From positions 1-53,010 of the forward strand of contig CAITEC010000115.1 of NCBI GenBank assembly GCA_903891325.1: a DNA stretch of 53,010 nt, read 5' to 3'. Both the position numbers and the translations under genes were made by a program. The notes under the pieces were generated by a model that was given only the letters and a program-made list of their open reading frames with translations, searched no databases and had not been told where the DNA came from. Positions 18,051 to 26,055 of this stretch are shown piece after piece. This stretch comes from an uncultured Opitutaceae bacterium (lineage in GTDB: Bacteria; Verrucomicrobiota; Verrucomicrobiia; Opitutales; Opitutaceae). How positions within the stretch are numbered: the first letter of the stretch is position 1; each line of letters begins with the position of its first letter.

Positions 18051-19159
18051 TGAACTGCGTGGAACCCATTTCCCAAGCCGATAAGCCTGCGGACCCCGTG
18101 TCGCTTGCGAGGGTGGGCTTTTGCGCCAACGTGCCGGTCACACGGGGCTCGATCATGGCTTCCAACGAGCCGCGCCTGCCCGCGGGCACGGTCCTCGACG
18201 GGCGGTTTGTCATCGGGGAGATCGTGGGCAGGAGCGGGACGGCGACGATCTACCAGGCTGCCGACCTGAAGCAGGACGGGCTTGAGGTGGCCGTGAAGGT
18301 ACCGCTGCCGAAAATTGAGAGCGATCCCTTCGGGTACGCCCGTTTCCGCAACGAGGAGGTGATCGGACTTGAACTCTCCCATCCGGCGCTCCTGAAATTC
18401 TTCCCGGTGGAGGAGGAGAGGACCCGCCCCTATCTGGTCACCGAGTATCTTAAGGGAAGCACGCTCGACCGGCTGGTCTCCCACATCCGGCCCATTCAGG
18501 AGGCCGACGCGCTGGCGATCGCCTCGGCAATCTGCACGGCGTTGGAGCACATGCATTCCAAGGGCTACGTCCACCGGGACATCAAGCCGGCGAACATCAT
18601 GATCTGCAGCGACGGGACCCTGCGGCTCCTGGACTTCGGCCTCGCCTCAAAACCGCAGCGCTGGCGCAACCCGATTGCCCGGCTGGGGACCCCCTTCGGG
18701 ACGCCCCAGTACATGGCACCGGAGCAGGTCACCCAGGCGGCCGCTGACGAGCGAACGGATGTCTACTGCGTCGGGGCCATCCTCTACGAGCTCCTGACCG
18801 GGATCACCCCGCTGCAGAACGATGACGCCTGGAAATCGGCCTATCAGCGCATTTCCGGCGACCCGATCGCGCCCCGAAAGCTCAACCCGCTGATTTCACC
18901 GCAGGTCGAGGAGATCATCCTGCACGCGCTCCAGCGCAAGCCCGCCAGTCGCTACCCGGGCGTGGCGGCGTTCAAGGCCGAGCTCGACGCACCGACAAAG
19001 GTCGTGATCACCGGCTACTGCGACCGGCTCCGGGCGCCGCGGCTGCGGCTGAGCGTCCAGGCGACCCCCATCCTGATGGGGCTCCTGTTCGGGTTCCTGG
19101 TGATTTCCGCGCTGATCGGCCTCTTCTTCTTTGTGCGGGGACACCCGATGGGGCGGTAG
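18050..19159 (+). CDS. Tail-anchored Ser/Thr protein kinase coupled to kdpABC
   Basis: A 369-residue Hanks-type kinase. The glycine loop is IGEIVGRSGTATIYQA, the ATP lysine is K83 (VAVKV), and the catalytic loop is YVHRDIKPANIM with D177. DFG has D195, then GTPQYMAPEQ and DVYCVGAILYELLTG. Near the C-terminus a single hydrophobic helix (PILMGLLFGFLVISALIGLFFFV) is followed by only about seven residues. The kinase domain is therefore cytosolic with no extracellular sensor, unlike PknB. The start overlaps the kdpC stop by 1 nt (TGATG). A second possible start is ATG 18155, closer to the domain. The position where kdpD/kdpE usually lie, plus the intact KdpB TGES serine, suggests that it phosphorylates or regulates the pump. 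This is inference. Confidence 0.9.
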   Translation: MNCVEPISQADKPADPVSLARVGFCANVPVTRGSIMASNEPRLPAGTVLDGRFVIGEIVGRSGTATIYQAADLKQDGLEVAVKVPLPKIESDPFGYARFRNEEVIGLELSHPALLKFFPVEEERTRPYLVTEYLKGSTLDRLVSHIRPIQEADALAIASAICTALEHMHSKGYVHRDIKPANIMICSDGTLRLLDFGLASKPQRWRNPIARLGTPFGTPQYMAPEQVTQAAADERTDVYCVGAILYELLTGITPLQNDDAWKSAYQRISGDPIAPRKLNPLISPQVEEIILHALQRKPASRYPGVAAFKAELDAPTKVVITGYCDRLRAPRLRLSVQATPILMGLLFGFLVISALIGLFFFVRGHPMGR

Positions 19160-19161
19160 TA

Positions 19162-19176
19162 TAGCCCGGATATTTC
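19162..19176 (+). repeat. Solo copy of the TAGCCCGGATATTTC motif
   Basis: The 15-mer begins 2 nt after the kinase stop codon. The same core is found at 25048, at 25215 (inverted) and at 49526 (inverted), always at gene ends. Confidence 0.5.
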
Positions 19177-19218
19177 GGCCTCGAAAACGCCGCGGGCGGC
19201 CCTTACAGGTTCTCCGCA

Positions 19219-20175
19219 ATGAAACTCTTCATCGCGGGGCATCAGGGCCTTGTGGGGTCCGCGCTGGTCAGGCGTTTCGCGCGGGAACCGGGCGTCGCCC
19301 TGGTCCTGCGCGGCCGCGGGGAGCTGGACCTTTCGTCACAGGCGGCCGTTGACGCGTTTTACGCGGCGGAGCGGCCGGATATGGCGATCATCGCGGCGGG
19401 CCGGGTGGGGGGGATCAACGCCAACAACACCCGGCCCGCGGAGTTTCTCTTTGAGAACCTGGCCATCGCGGCGAACACGATCCACGGGGCCTACCGGGCC
19501 GGCGTGAAGCGGCTGCTTTTCCTGGGGAGCTCCTGCATCTATCCCGCGCACGCGCCCCAACCCATGCCTGAGGAGAGCCTGCTGGCGGGCCCGCTCGAGC
19601 CGACGAACGAGGGCTACGCGGTCGCGAAGATCGCCGGGCTGAAGCTCTGCCAGACCTACCGCCGGCAGTACGGCGTCCTCTACCACTCGGTCATGCCGAC
19701 GAACCTCTACGGCCCCTGTGACAACTATGATCTCCAGGGCTCGCACGTCCTGCCTGCGCTGATCCGCAAGTACAGCGAGGCGGTCGAGGAGAGGAAGGCG
19801 GAGGTCGTCGCGTGGGGAACGGGCGCCCCGCGCCGGGAATTCCTCCATGTGGACGACATGGCCGACGCCTGCGCCTTTGTCCTGGAGCTGGCGGACCCGC
19901 CCGACTGGGTGAATGTCGGCACGGGCACGGACGTGAGCATTCGCGAGCTGACCGCGCTCATCGCGGAGGTCACCGGCTTCAGGGGCCGCGTCGCCTGGGA
20001 CGCGACCAAGCCGGATGGCATGGCCCGGAAGCTTCTCGATGTCCGCCGGCTTACCGCGCTCGGCTGGAAGGCCCGGGTCGGCCTGCCCGAGGGCCTCAGG
20101 GCCACGTACGCCAGTTACCTCGCCGAGAAGGCCGCGGGAACCCTGAGGACGGAGTCCCGGAAGAGGCAGGCATAA
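19219..20175 (+). CDS. fcl: GDP-L-fucose synthase
   Basis: A 318-residue short-chain dehydrogenase/epimerase-reductase. It converts GDP-4-keto-6-deoxy-mannose to GDP-L-fucose with NADPH. Landmarks are the [14 protein letters not shown]ossmann motif, [13 protein letters not shown], the catalytic Ser in LGSSCIYP, the YAVAK Tyr-Lys pair, [13 protein letters not shown] and the C-terminal [20 protein letters not shown]. It probably supplies fucose for surface polysaccharide. gmd is not adjacent. The downstream tatC starts 1 nt after its stop, so they may be co-transcribed. Confidence 0.94.
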   Translation: MKLFIAGHQGLVGSALVRRFAREPGVALVLRGRGELDLSSQAAVDAFYAAERPDMAIIAAGRVGGINANNTRPAEFLFENLAIAANTIHGAYRAGVKRLLFLGSSCIYPAHAPQPMPEESLLAGPLEPTNEGYAVAKIAGLKLCQTYRRQYGVLYHSVMPTNLYGPCDNYDLQGSHVLPALIRKYSEAVEERKAEVVAWGTGAPRREFLHVDDMADACAFVLELADPPDWVNVGTGTDVSIRELTALIAEVTGFRGRVAWDATKPDGMARKLLDVRRLTALGWKARVGLPEGLRATYASYLAEKAAGTLRTESRKRQA

Positions 20176-20176
20176 A

Positions 20177-21169
20177 ATGGCTTCCACCGAACCTGAATTT
20201 GCCCCCGAGGGGGAGGAGGGCGGCGTCCGCAAGTCCTTCATGGGCCACCTGCAGGACCTGCGGGGGGTGCTCGTCCGCTCCACGATGGCGATCGGCCTGG
20301 CCGTCATCATCTGCCTGTGCCTGGACTCAAGGCTCGTCTCGATCCTCATGCAGCCGCTGTACCGGATGCACATGTTCGAGAAACCGGTGCCGACCGTGTC
20401 CCTGCAGATCGGGGCGACAACGCTCGGGCCCTACCCGGTGACCCGCGAGCAGTTCCCGGGGCTGCCGCCCGGGGACGCGCCCCACGTCGTCTTCCAGCTC
20501 GGCACGACCCGGATCGGCCAGGACCAGGTGGTGACGGTGCGAATCGACCCGAACGCGGTCCCGCAGAAGGGGGGCGAGATTCAGCTCCATAATTTCAGCC
20601 CGGCGGAGGCCTTCATGGTGGCCTTCCACGTGGCGATCTACGGCGGGCTGGTGATCTCGTGCCCTTTTTGGATCTATTTCCTGGGGAGCTTCATCCTGCC
20701 CGCGCTCAAGAAGCGCGAGCGGGACATCATCGTCTCATGGCTGGGCTGGAGCGCGGCGCTCGCCGCGACGGGGATCCTGCTGACTTATTTCCTCCTTCTG
20801 CCGATTGCCCTGCGGGCCTCGGTGAAGTATTCCGAACTCCTGGGATTCAGCGCGACGGAGTGGCGGGCCGACGAGTACGTCGGCTTCGTCTGCAAGTTCC
20901 TCTTCGGCATGGCCCTGGGATTCCAGTTCCCCCTGATCGTGCTCTTCCTGGTGAAGATCGGGATCCTGACGCATCGGCAGCTCGCGAAGTTCCGGCGCCA
21001 CGTGATCGTCGTCTCGCTCATCCTGGGCGCGCTCCTGACGACCCCGGAGGTCATCACCCAGGTGGCCATGGCGGTCCCGCTTTACCTGCTTTACGAGATC
21101 TGCATCTGGATTGCCTGGTATTGGGACTGGAAGAAGCGGCGTTCCACCGCTTCTTCGGCAGAAACCTGA
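20177..21169 (+). CDS. tatC: Sec-independent translocase subunit TatC, with enlarged first periplasmic loop
   Basis: A 330-residue six-helix inner-membrane protein that binds twin-arginine signal peptides. The N-terminal KSFMGHLQDLRGVLVRS is the conserved cytosolic region with HLxELR-type residues. TM1 is STMAIGLAVIICLCL, and later helices are in the usual order, ending YLLYEICIWIAWYW. E. coli TatC has 258 residues. Here the loop between TM1 and TM2 is about 90-100 residues (LGPYPVTREQFPGLPPG ... VPQKGGEIQLHNFSPAEAF), which is clearly expanded. The stop TGA at 21167-21169 and the last codons lie inside an ARACCTG repeat. tatA/B are not in the window. Confidence 0.93.
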   Translation: MASTEPEFAPEGEEGGVRKSFMGHLQDLRGVLVRSTMAIGLAVIICLCLDSRLVSILMQPLYRMHMFEKPVPTVSLQIGATTLGPYPVTREQFPGLPPGDAPHVVFQLGTTRIGQDQVVTVRIDPNAVPQKGGEIQLHNFSPAEAFMVAFHVAIYGGLVISCPFWIYFLGSFILPALKKRERDIIVSWLGWSAALAATGILLTYFLLLPIALRASVKYSELLGFSATEWRADEYVGFVCKFLFGMALGFQFPLIVLFLVKIGILTHRQLAKFRRHVIVVSLILGALLTTPEVITQVAMAVPLYLLYEICIWIAWYWDWKKRRSTASSAET

Positions 21170-21264
21170 GACCTGAGACCTGAAACCTGAAGGTCGATCC
21201 TCGATCCCCAATCCCGCCGAAGCGCTTGCGTTTCAGGTTTCAGGTCTCAGGTTTCAGGTCTCAG
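21161..21264. repeat. Head-to-head (ARACCTG)n repeat pair, locus A
   Basis: Left arm 21161-21190 carries four tandem heptamers ARACCTG. Right arm 21231-21264 carries the inverted units (CAGGTYT). The 40-nt spacer includes GGTCGATCCTCGATCC. The RNA would fold into a long hairpin. The left arm encodes the tatC C-terminus and stop, and the right arm ends 5 nt before the prfB ATG. Confidence 0.85.
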
Positions 21265-21269
21265 AATAT

Positions 21270-22413
21270 ATGATTCCTCCCGACACATCCAACCACATAG
21301 AGAACATCAAGAAGCGCGCGGGGCATCTATGGAGGTTTCTTTGACGTCGACCAAAAGCGACGGGAAATAGAGGCGCTCGAGGCGCAGATGGGGGACCCGA
21401 AGTTCTGGGACAACTCGGAGCGGGCGCAGAAGCACATTTCCGGGCTCAACGCCCTGAAGCGGGCGGTCCTCCCGGTCGTCGCCTACCAGAAGAAGGTCGA
21501 CGATGTCGGGGTGATGGTGGAGCTGGTCGAGGCTGCGCCGCCGGCCGAGGAGGAAATGTACGCCAAGGAGTTGGAGGGCACGGTGAGCGCCCTGGTCGAG
21601 GAACTCGACCGGCTCGAGATCGCGTCCTTCCTCAACGGCCAATTCGACCGCAACAACGCCTTCCTCTCCATCCAGGCGGGCGCCGGCGGCACCGAGTCCT
21701 GCGACTGGGCCGACATGCTCTTCCGAATGTACTCCCGCTGGGCGGAGCGCCGGGGATTCACGATCGAGGTGCAGGACGTGCTGGCTGGCGACCAGGCGGG
21801 AATCACGAAGGCGACGATCATGATCAAGGGGGAGAACGCCTACGGCTACGCGAAGGCCGAGCGCGGCGTCCACCGGCTGGTCCGGATCAGCCCCTTTGAC
21901 TCGAACAAGCGGCGGCACACATCCTTTTGCGCGGTCGACGTGATCGCGGAGATCACCGAGGAGATCGACATCACGATCCCCGAGGTCGAGATCCGCGTGG
22001 ATGTCTACCGGTCCTCGGGCAAGGGCGGCCAGGGGGTGAACACGACCGACTCGGCCGTTCGCCTCACGCACATTCCGACCGGAATCGTGGTGGTCTGCCA
22101 GAACGAGCGCTCCCAGATCAAGAACCGCGCCAGCGCGATGAGCGTCCTCAAGGCCCGGCTCTACGAGAAGAGGATCGACGAGCAGCGCAGCGAGATGGAG
22201 CGGTTCTACGGGGAGAAGGGCGAGATCGGGTGGGGCAGCCAGATCCGCAGCTACGTCCTGCAACCCTACCAGATGGTGAAGGATCTTCGAACCGGGGTCA
22301 GCACGAGCGATACGCAGGGCGTCCTCGACGGCGACCTCGACCGTTTTATCTACGCTTGGCTTCGGGCGGGGTCGCCGCGGCATCGGAATAAGGATATACA
22401 GATGGAGGAATAG
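21270..22413 (+). CDS. prfB: Peptide chain release factor 2, with programmed +1 frameshift
   Basis: RF2 recognises UAA and UGA. The zero frame starts at ATG 21270 ([19 protein letters not shown]...) and reaches an in-frame TGA at 21342-21344. A +1 shift at CTT TGA C continues as [24 protein letters not shown], giving about 380 residues. RF2 marks are the SPF anticodon-like tripeptide ([15 protein letters not shown]) and the GGQ motif at residues 252-254 ([16 protein letters not shown]). The start lies 5 nt after the repeat of locus A, with no obvious Shine-Dalgarno sequence. The stop TAG is followed by another repeat copy. Confidence 0.96.
21331..21345 (+). promoter_or_regulatory. prfB: prfB autoregulatory +1 frameshift site
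   Basis: The sequence GGAGG TTT CTT TGA C has an internal Shine-Dalgarno (21331-21335), 3 nt, the slippery CTT (21339-21341), the UGA stop (21342-21344) and a following C. This is the arrangement and spacing of the classical RF2 site. Low RF2 favours slipping of tRNA-Leu onto UUU. Confidence 0.95.
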
Positions 22414-22417
22414 GGCA

Positions 22418-22447
22418 AAAACCTGAAACCGGAAACCTGAGACCTGA
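22418..22447 (+). repeat. (ARACCTG)n repeat, locus B
   Basis: Four units AAACCTG AAACCGG AAACCTG AGACCTG fill almost the whole 34-nt gap between the prfB stop and the next ATG. The last repeat base is directly followed by ATG 22448. No separate ribosome-binding site is visible. Confidence 0.85.
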
Positions 22448-23872
22448 ATGGCTGATCTGAAATACGCTGACATTGAGGGGGCGCTGGCGGGGCAGCCTTT
22501 GTTTGAGGCTAAGACCTGGCGGCTGGCGCCGGAGGCTTGGCCGGTTTCGGCGGGGCAATTGGCGGAGCTTGAGGCGATAGGGGCCGCCTGCCTGGAGTTT
22601 CACCAGGCGCTTGAGGCACTTTATCTGCGGGCGATTGCGGGAAAAAATCTCCTGCGCAATAAGCCGCTGCTGGCGCCCTGGGTTCCGGGGTACCTCGACA
22701 GGGGAAAGCCGCCGGAACTCATTGCCCACGCCCGTGATGCTAAGAACCGCGGGGCCTTCCCGACCGTGCTTCGGCCCGATCTCCTGCTCACGGAATCGGG
22801 GTTTGTCATGACGGAGCTCGACTCGGTGCCCGGGGGGATCGGGCTGACGGCCTTCCTCAACCGGCTCTACGGCCCGCAGGGAGGGATCATCGGGGCGGAT
22901 GATGCGATGATCCGGAACTTTCACGCGTCGTTGGCCGCGCTCCGCCCGGGGATGCCCAATCCGCTGATCGCGCTTGTTGTCAGCGACGAGGCGGCGACCT
23001 ACCGGCCGGAAATGGAGTGGCTCGCCCGGGAGCTCCAGTCGCAGGGAAAGCGCGTCTTCTGCATGGCGCCCGAGGCGATTTTCCCCCTCGGCGGGGCCCT
23101 CTTCTTTGACGTGGACGGCAACCCGGAGAAGATCGACGTCATCTACCGGTTCTTCGAGCTCTTCGACCTGGCGAATATCCGGACGGCCCACTTTATTCTC
23201 GAATCCTGGGCGGCCGACGAGGTGGTGATCGCGCCGCCGATGCGCGCCTTCCAGGAGGAAAAGCTCACCTTTGCGCTCTTCCATCACCACCTCCTTCAGG
23301 ACTATTGGGCGGAGTCGCTCAGCAGCCGCGCCTTAAAGCTCCTGCGCTCGCTCATCCCGGCGTCCTGGGTCATGGATCCGGCGCCGCTGCCGCCCGGTGC
23401 GGTCCTCGACGGCCCCCGGGTGGGTGGGCGGGCGCTGAACGACTGGCGGGACCTCGCGGGCGCGTCGCAGAAGGAGCGCGACCTGATCATCAAGATCAGC
23501 GGCTATCACGAGACTGCCTGGGGGGCGCGGGGCGTTCTCCTGGGCAGCGACTGCTCGCGCGAGGAATGGCAGGAGGGTGTCACGCGCGCCGTCGAACTTG
23601 CGGAGTCGAACCTGCACCTCCTCCAGGAGTACCGAAAGCCCATGCGAGTCGGGCACCGCCTTTACAGCGCGCCGGCCGGCGGGGCGGATCCGGTGGCGGC
23701 GGAAGCGGCCGGACGGCTGCGGCTCTGTCCCTATTATTTTGTGGTGGGCGGAAAGGCCCTCCTCTCCGGCGCCCTCGCGACCTTCTGCCCGCCCGACAAG
23801 AAGATCATCCACGGGATGCAGGACGCGGCGCTGCTGCCAACCCGGGCAGCAGTGCAGAAACCTGAAACCTGA
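22448..23872 (+). CDS. Putative circularly permuted ATP-grasp ligase-like protein
   Basis: A 474-residue cytoplasmic protein. I do not recognise an exact family, but the order of landmarks resembles circularly permuted ATP-grasp/glutathionylspermidine synthase-like ligases. These are RPDLLLTESGFVMTELDSVPGGIG (metal/nucleotide-type acidic motif), ALVVSDEAATYRPEMEWLARELQSQGKRV, DVIYRFFELFDL, PPMRAFQEEKLTFALFHHHLL and IIKISGYHETAWGARGVLLG. If correct, it would form an amide bond in an ATP-dependent way. The substrate is unknown. The C-terminal QKPET and the stop are encoded by the ARACCTG repeat, not by family sequence. The ATG directly abuts repeat locus B. Confidence 0.6.
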   Translation: MADLKYADIEGALAGQPLFEAKTWRLAPEAWPVSAGQLAELEAIGAACLEFHQALEALYLRAIAGKNLLRNKPLLAPWVPGYLDRGKPPELIAHARDAKNRGAFPTVLRPDLLLTESGFVMTELDSVPGGIGLTAFLNRLYGPQGGIIGADDAMIRNFHASLAALRPGMPNPLIALVVSDEAATYRPEMEWLARELQSQGKRVFCMAPEAIFPLGGALFFDVDGNPEKIDVIYRFFELFDLANIRTAHFILESWAADEVVIAPPMRAFQEEKLTFALFHHHLLQDYWAESLSSRALKLLRSLIPASWVMDPAPLPPGAVLDGPRVGGRALNDWRDLAGASQKERDLIIKISGYHETAWGARGVLLGSDCSREEWQEGVTRAVELAESNLHLLQEYRKPMRVGHRLYSAPAGGADPVAAEAAGRLRLCPYYFVVGGKALLSGALATFCPPDKKIIHGMQDAALLPTRAAVQKPET

Positions 23873-23929
23873 GACCTGAAACCTGAGCCCGCCCTTCAGA
23901 AGGCTGAAACTTGGAAACCTGAAACCTGA
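23857..23929 (+). repeat. (ARACCTG)n repeat, locus C
   Basis: Four tandem units (23857-23886) and, 27 nt later, two more (23914-23929). The first block provides codons QKPET and the TGA stop (23870-23872) of the upstream gene. Both blocks are in the same orientation, unlike the head-to-head loci A and D. Confidence 0.85.
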
Positions 23930-24000
23930 ATTAGGGTGGCTTGTCCGGCGGAACGAAGTGGAGACGGAAGCGCGATCTCCGAGCGCGCTGAGCGACTCTG

Positions 24001-24322
24001 TCCCAATCAAGATTCAAGCGAAAGACGGGCACTCTGATTTGGGAATAAACTTTCTGGGTGTTCTCGAGTCGCACAGCGTGCCCGGAAGTCACGCTCCACC
24101 TCGAGCCCACTACCCATTCAGGCTTGCGGGAAGGCTCTTCGTGGCCTTTTGATGCGGCCGATGCAATCGCAGGCTTTCGTTGGAAGAATCACCGATACCG
24201 TCTCAACGGCGGTTGCCTGCGGCATGGGTTGGCGGGGCGGAGCTTGGCGATGGTGAGGGCTGGCCGCGCGGGATAGTCCTCCACGTACGCCAAGCCCGGC
24301 TTTTTCGAGCCGGGTTTTTTTT
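24001..24322 (+). ncRNA. Candidate structured RNA or 5' leader of unknown type
   Basis: This is an approximately 320-nt non-coding stretch with several pairings. TCCCAATCA (24001-24009) pairs with TGATTTGGGA (24034-24043). CTCGAG..AGCGTG (from 24063) pairs with CACGCT..CTCGAG (to about 24105), with outer TGGGT/ACCCA pairing. CGCAGGC and CGTTG (from 24168) pair with CAACG and GCCTGCG (to 24221). It ends at a strong intrinsic terminator, 28 nt before a methyltransferase gene. I could not match it to tmRNA, RNase P, 6S, SRP RNA or a known riboswitch. It could be an sRNA or an attenuator leader. 23930-24000 shows nothing else. Confidence 0.35.
24292..24322 (+). terminator. Rho-independent terminator
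   Basis: CCCGGCT (24295-24301), loop TTTTCG, AGCCGGG (24308-24314), with flanking A/G-T pairs, then eight T (24315-24322). This is a textbook intrinsic terminator on the plus strand. It lies upstream of the methyltransferase and so ends either an independent RNA or an attenuated leader. Confidence 0.9.
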
Positions 24323-24350
24323 CGCCCTTAAACTTCAATCCGCCTTTTCC

Positions 24351-25067
24351 ATGTCCTCATCCATCCTTTCACCCGAATTCAAACTCACTTCCGTCGCCTT
24401 CTTCGGACGCACGCTCGAGGAATACCTCGGCTTTTTCGCGCTCAAGCCGCCTACCCTCAGGGGCAGGCGCATCCTGGACGTCGCCGCGGGTCCGTCCTCC
24501 TTCACAGCCGAGGCGCGCAGCCGAGGCATCGAAGCCACGGCGGTCGATCCGCTCTACGGGCTGTCGGCGGAGGCGCTCTCAATCTACGTGGACGCCGACT
24601 ACCGCAGGGTTGTCGGCGAGATGCGCCGCAGCGTCTCGCTCCTCCATTTCGGGGGTTTTGCCGATATCGATGCGGCCGAGGCGAGCCGGCGTTCGGCCGC
24701 CACGCGCTTCCTGGCCGACTATGAGGCGGGCTTCGCCCAGGGTCGCTATGTCGGCGGCGCGCTGCCGCGGCTGCCCTTTGCGAACCGCTCCTTCGACCTG
24801 GTTCTATCCGCGCACTTCCTCTTCACCTACTGCCGGCACTTCGACTTCAGTTTTCACCTGGAGGGATGCGCCGAGCTGGCGCGCGTCAGTGCGGGCGAGG
24901 TCCGGATCCACCCGCTCTGCGGGCCCGACACCCGGCCCTACCCGGAGCTCACGCGGCTCCGTTCCGATCTGGAAACCCGCGGAATCCGAAGCGACATCGT
25001 CATGGTGCCTCCACAGCTTTTCGGCGGAAACAACGCAACCCTCATCCTTAACCCGAATATTTCATGA
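24351..25067 (+). CDS. Class I SAM-dependent methyltransferase-like protein
   Basis: A 238-residue protein starting at ATG 24351 (MSSSILSPEFKL). Motif I is RRILDVAAGPSSFTAEARSRGIEATAVDPLYG, with the acidic residue of VDP as the SAM ribose contact. LPFANRSFDLVLSAHFLFTY is the motif IV region and ELARVSAGEVRIHPL is motif V-like. The substrate is unknown. The start follows a terminator-ended leader by 28 nt. The last codons (NPNIS) and the stop lie in the inverted repeat element at 25048, so the gene end is element-derived. An upstream in-frame ATG at 24180 would read through the terminator hairpin and is rejected. Confidence 0.75.
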   Translation: MSSSILSPEFKLTSVAFFGRTLEEYLGFFALKPPTLRGRRILDVAAGPSSFTAEARSRGIEATAVDPLYGLSAEALSIYVDADYRRVVGEMRRSVSLLHFGGFADIDAAEASRRSAATRFLADYEAGFAQGRYVGGALPRLPFANRSFDLVLSAHFLFTYCRHFDFSFHLEGCAELARVSAGEVRIHPLCGPDTRPYPELTRLRSDLETRGIRSDIVMVPPQLFGGNNATLILNPNIS

Positions 25068-25215
25068 AGCACAGGCGAATCTCGTCCAAATTCCGGGCAT
25101 AAAAACCCTCATGCTCCCTCTATGGCCTCACGAGGCCACCTTCGGTCGCCCTCGGGCTTTTCTGCTCCGGAATTTTGACGATCTTCATCCTGTGTTCATG
25201 AAATATCCGGGTTAA
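25048..25215. repeat. 168-bp inverted-repeat element between convergent genes
   Basis: The left arm at 25048-25097 begins TTAACCCGAATATTTCATGA. The right arm at 25166-25215 is an imperfect inverted copy beginning TTAACCCGGATATTTCATGA on the minus strand, continuing CACAGG..GAAATTCCGG-like. An inner hairpin is TGGCCTC AC GAGGCCA (about 25122-25137). It supplies the stop codons of both flanking genes and would fold into one long structure, either a MITE-like element or a bidirectional terminator. Confidence 0.75.
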
Positions 25216-25664
25216 CCCTGCAAGTCTGTCCACTCGTCGCGCTCGAGCCGCTTCCCGAAGCTGAGGACCGGGTCCTGCACAAAACCGATCCGGTTGTAAA
25301 ATGCGATGGCCTTGGCATTGGTCGCGACGACCTGGAGGTTGATCTTCGGGCATCCCTCAAGCCGCAGCAACCGCTCGGCCTCGTCGAGGATCCGCCGGGC
25401 GCAGCCGAGCCGCTGGAACGCGGGCAGGACGCCCAGGTAGTTGACCCAGCCGCGGTGGCCCTCGTAGCCGGCCATCGCGGTGGCGACGATTGATCCGTCC
25501 GCGGTGCCGACGAGGAAGAGATCCGGGCGAACCTTGAGCTTCCGGGCGATGTCCTTGCGCGGATCGTTGTTCGGCCGCAGGAGCCCGCACTGCCGCCAGA
25601 CGTCGATGACGGCCTCCGTGTCGGCGGCCTTGAAGGGGCGGATGACTAACTGGGCGGTGGGCAA
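25212..25664 (-). CDS. ypeA: GNAT N-acetyltransferase, YpeA-like
   Basis: A 150-residue GCN5-related acetyltransferase. The match to E. coli YpeA is clear: IDVWRQCGLLRPNNDPRKDIARKL, SLFLVG-type strand, YEGHRGWVNYLGVLPAFQRLGCARRILDEAERLL (acetyl-CoA loop in the usual Q/RxxGxG/A position, here QRLGCA), GCPKINLQVV, FYNRIGF and LSFGKRL. The substrate is unknown. The stop TAA at 25212-25214 lies in the right arm of the 25048-25215 inverted repeat. Confidence 0.85.
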   Translation of the reverse strand: MPTAQLVIRPFKAADTEAVIDVWRQCGLLRPNNDPRKDIARKLKVRPDLFLVGTADGSIVATAMAGYEGHRGWVNYLGVLPAFQRLGCARRILDEAERLLRLEGCPKINLQVVATNAKAIAFYNRIGFVQDPVLSFGKRLERDEWTDLQG

Positions 25665-25755
25665 GCCCGGGAGGAAAGCCGAAACGCGGCCAGCTTACAA
25701 GAGTGCCGGAAATTGGGATTTGCGGAATAGTGGGTGGCTGTAAGACTGGAGCCGC

Positions 25756-26055
25756 ATGGAAAAAACCACTCTCACCGGTGCGGAAAAGACGCAGCTCCGC
25801 AGCCGCGGCCAGCTCCTGGGGGACTCCCTGAAGCTCGGGAAGGGCGGGTTGAATCCGGGCTTTTTCGCCGAGCTGCAACGCCAGTTGAAGGCGCGCGAAC
25901 TCGTGAAGCTCCGCTTCCACGGGCTGGACCGCGACGAGCGCGCGGCCCTGTGCACGCGAATCGCGCAGGAGAGCGACTGCGACTGCGTCGGCGCCGTGGG
26001 CCATACGGCGCTGTTTTACCGCAGGAAGGCGGAGGCCGCCGCCGCCGGTGCCTGA
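25756..26055 (+). CDS. yhbY: YhbY/CRS1-CRM domain RNA-binding protein
   Basis: A 99-residue single CRM-domain protein associated with the large ribosomal subunit. The N-terminus is [39 protein letters not shown], where the family has a conserved LGKxGL/GxxxGxxxxLxxxL. Then [17 protein letters not shown] and [14 protein letters not shown] correspond to the GxxxxLYR strand. It is likely involved in ribosome assembly. It overlaps the next gene by 8 nt, and the two are probably co-translated. Confidence 0.9.
   Translation: MEKTTLTGAEKTQLRSRGQLLGDSLKLGKGGLNPGFFAELQRQLKARELVKLRFHGLDRDERAALCTRIAQESDCDCVGAVGHTALFYRRKAEAAAAGA

Noticed and set aside
23930..24350. tmRNA, 6S, SRP or RNase P RNA at the structured intergenic region
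   Set aside because: None of the expected conserved motifs, such as the tmRNA ends or the RNase P GAGGAAAGTCC core, could be found.
24180..24350. N-terminal extension of the methyltransferase to ATG 24180
   Set aside because: It would translate through the terminator hairpin and its poly-T, and the extra residues have no methyltransferase character.
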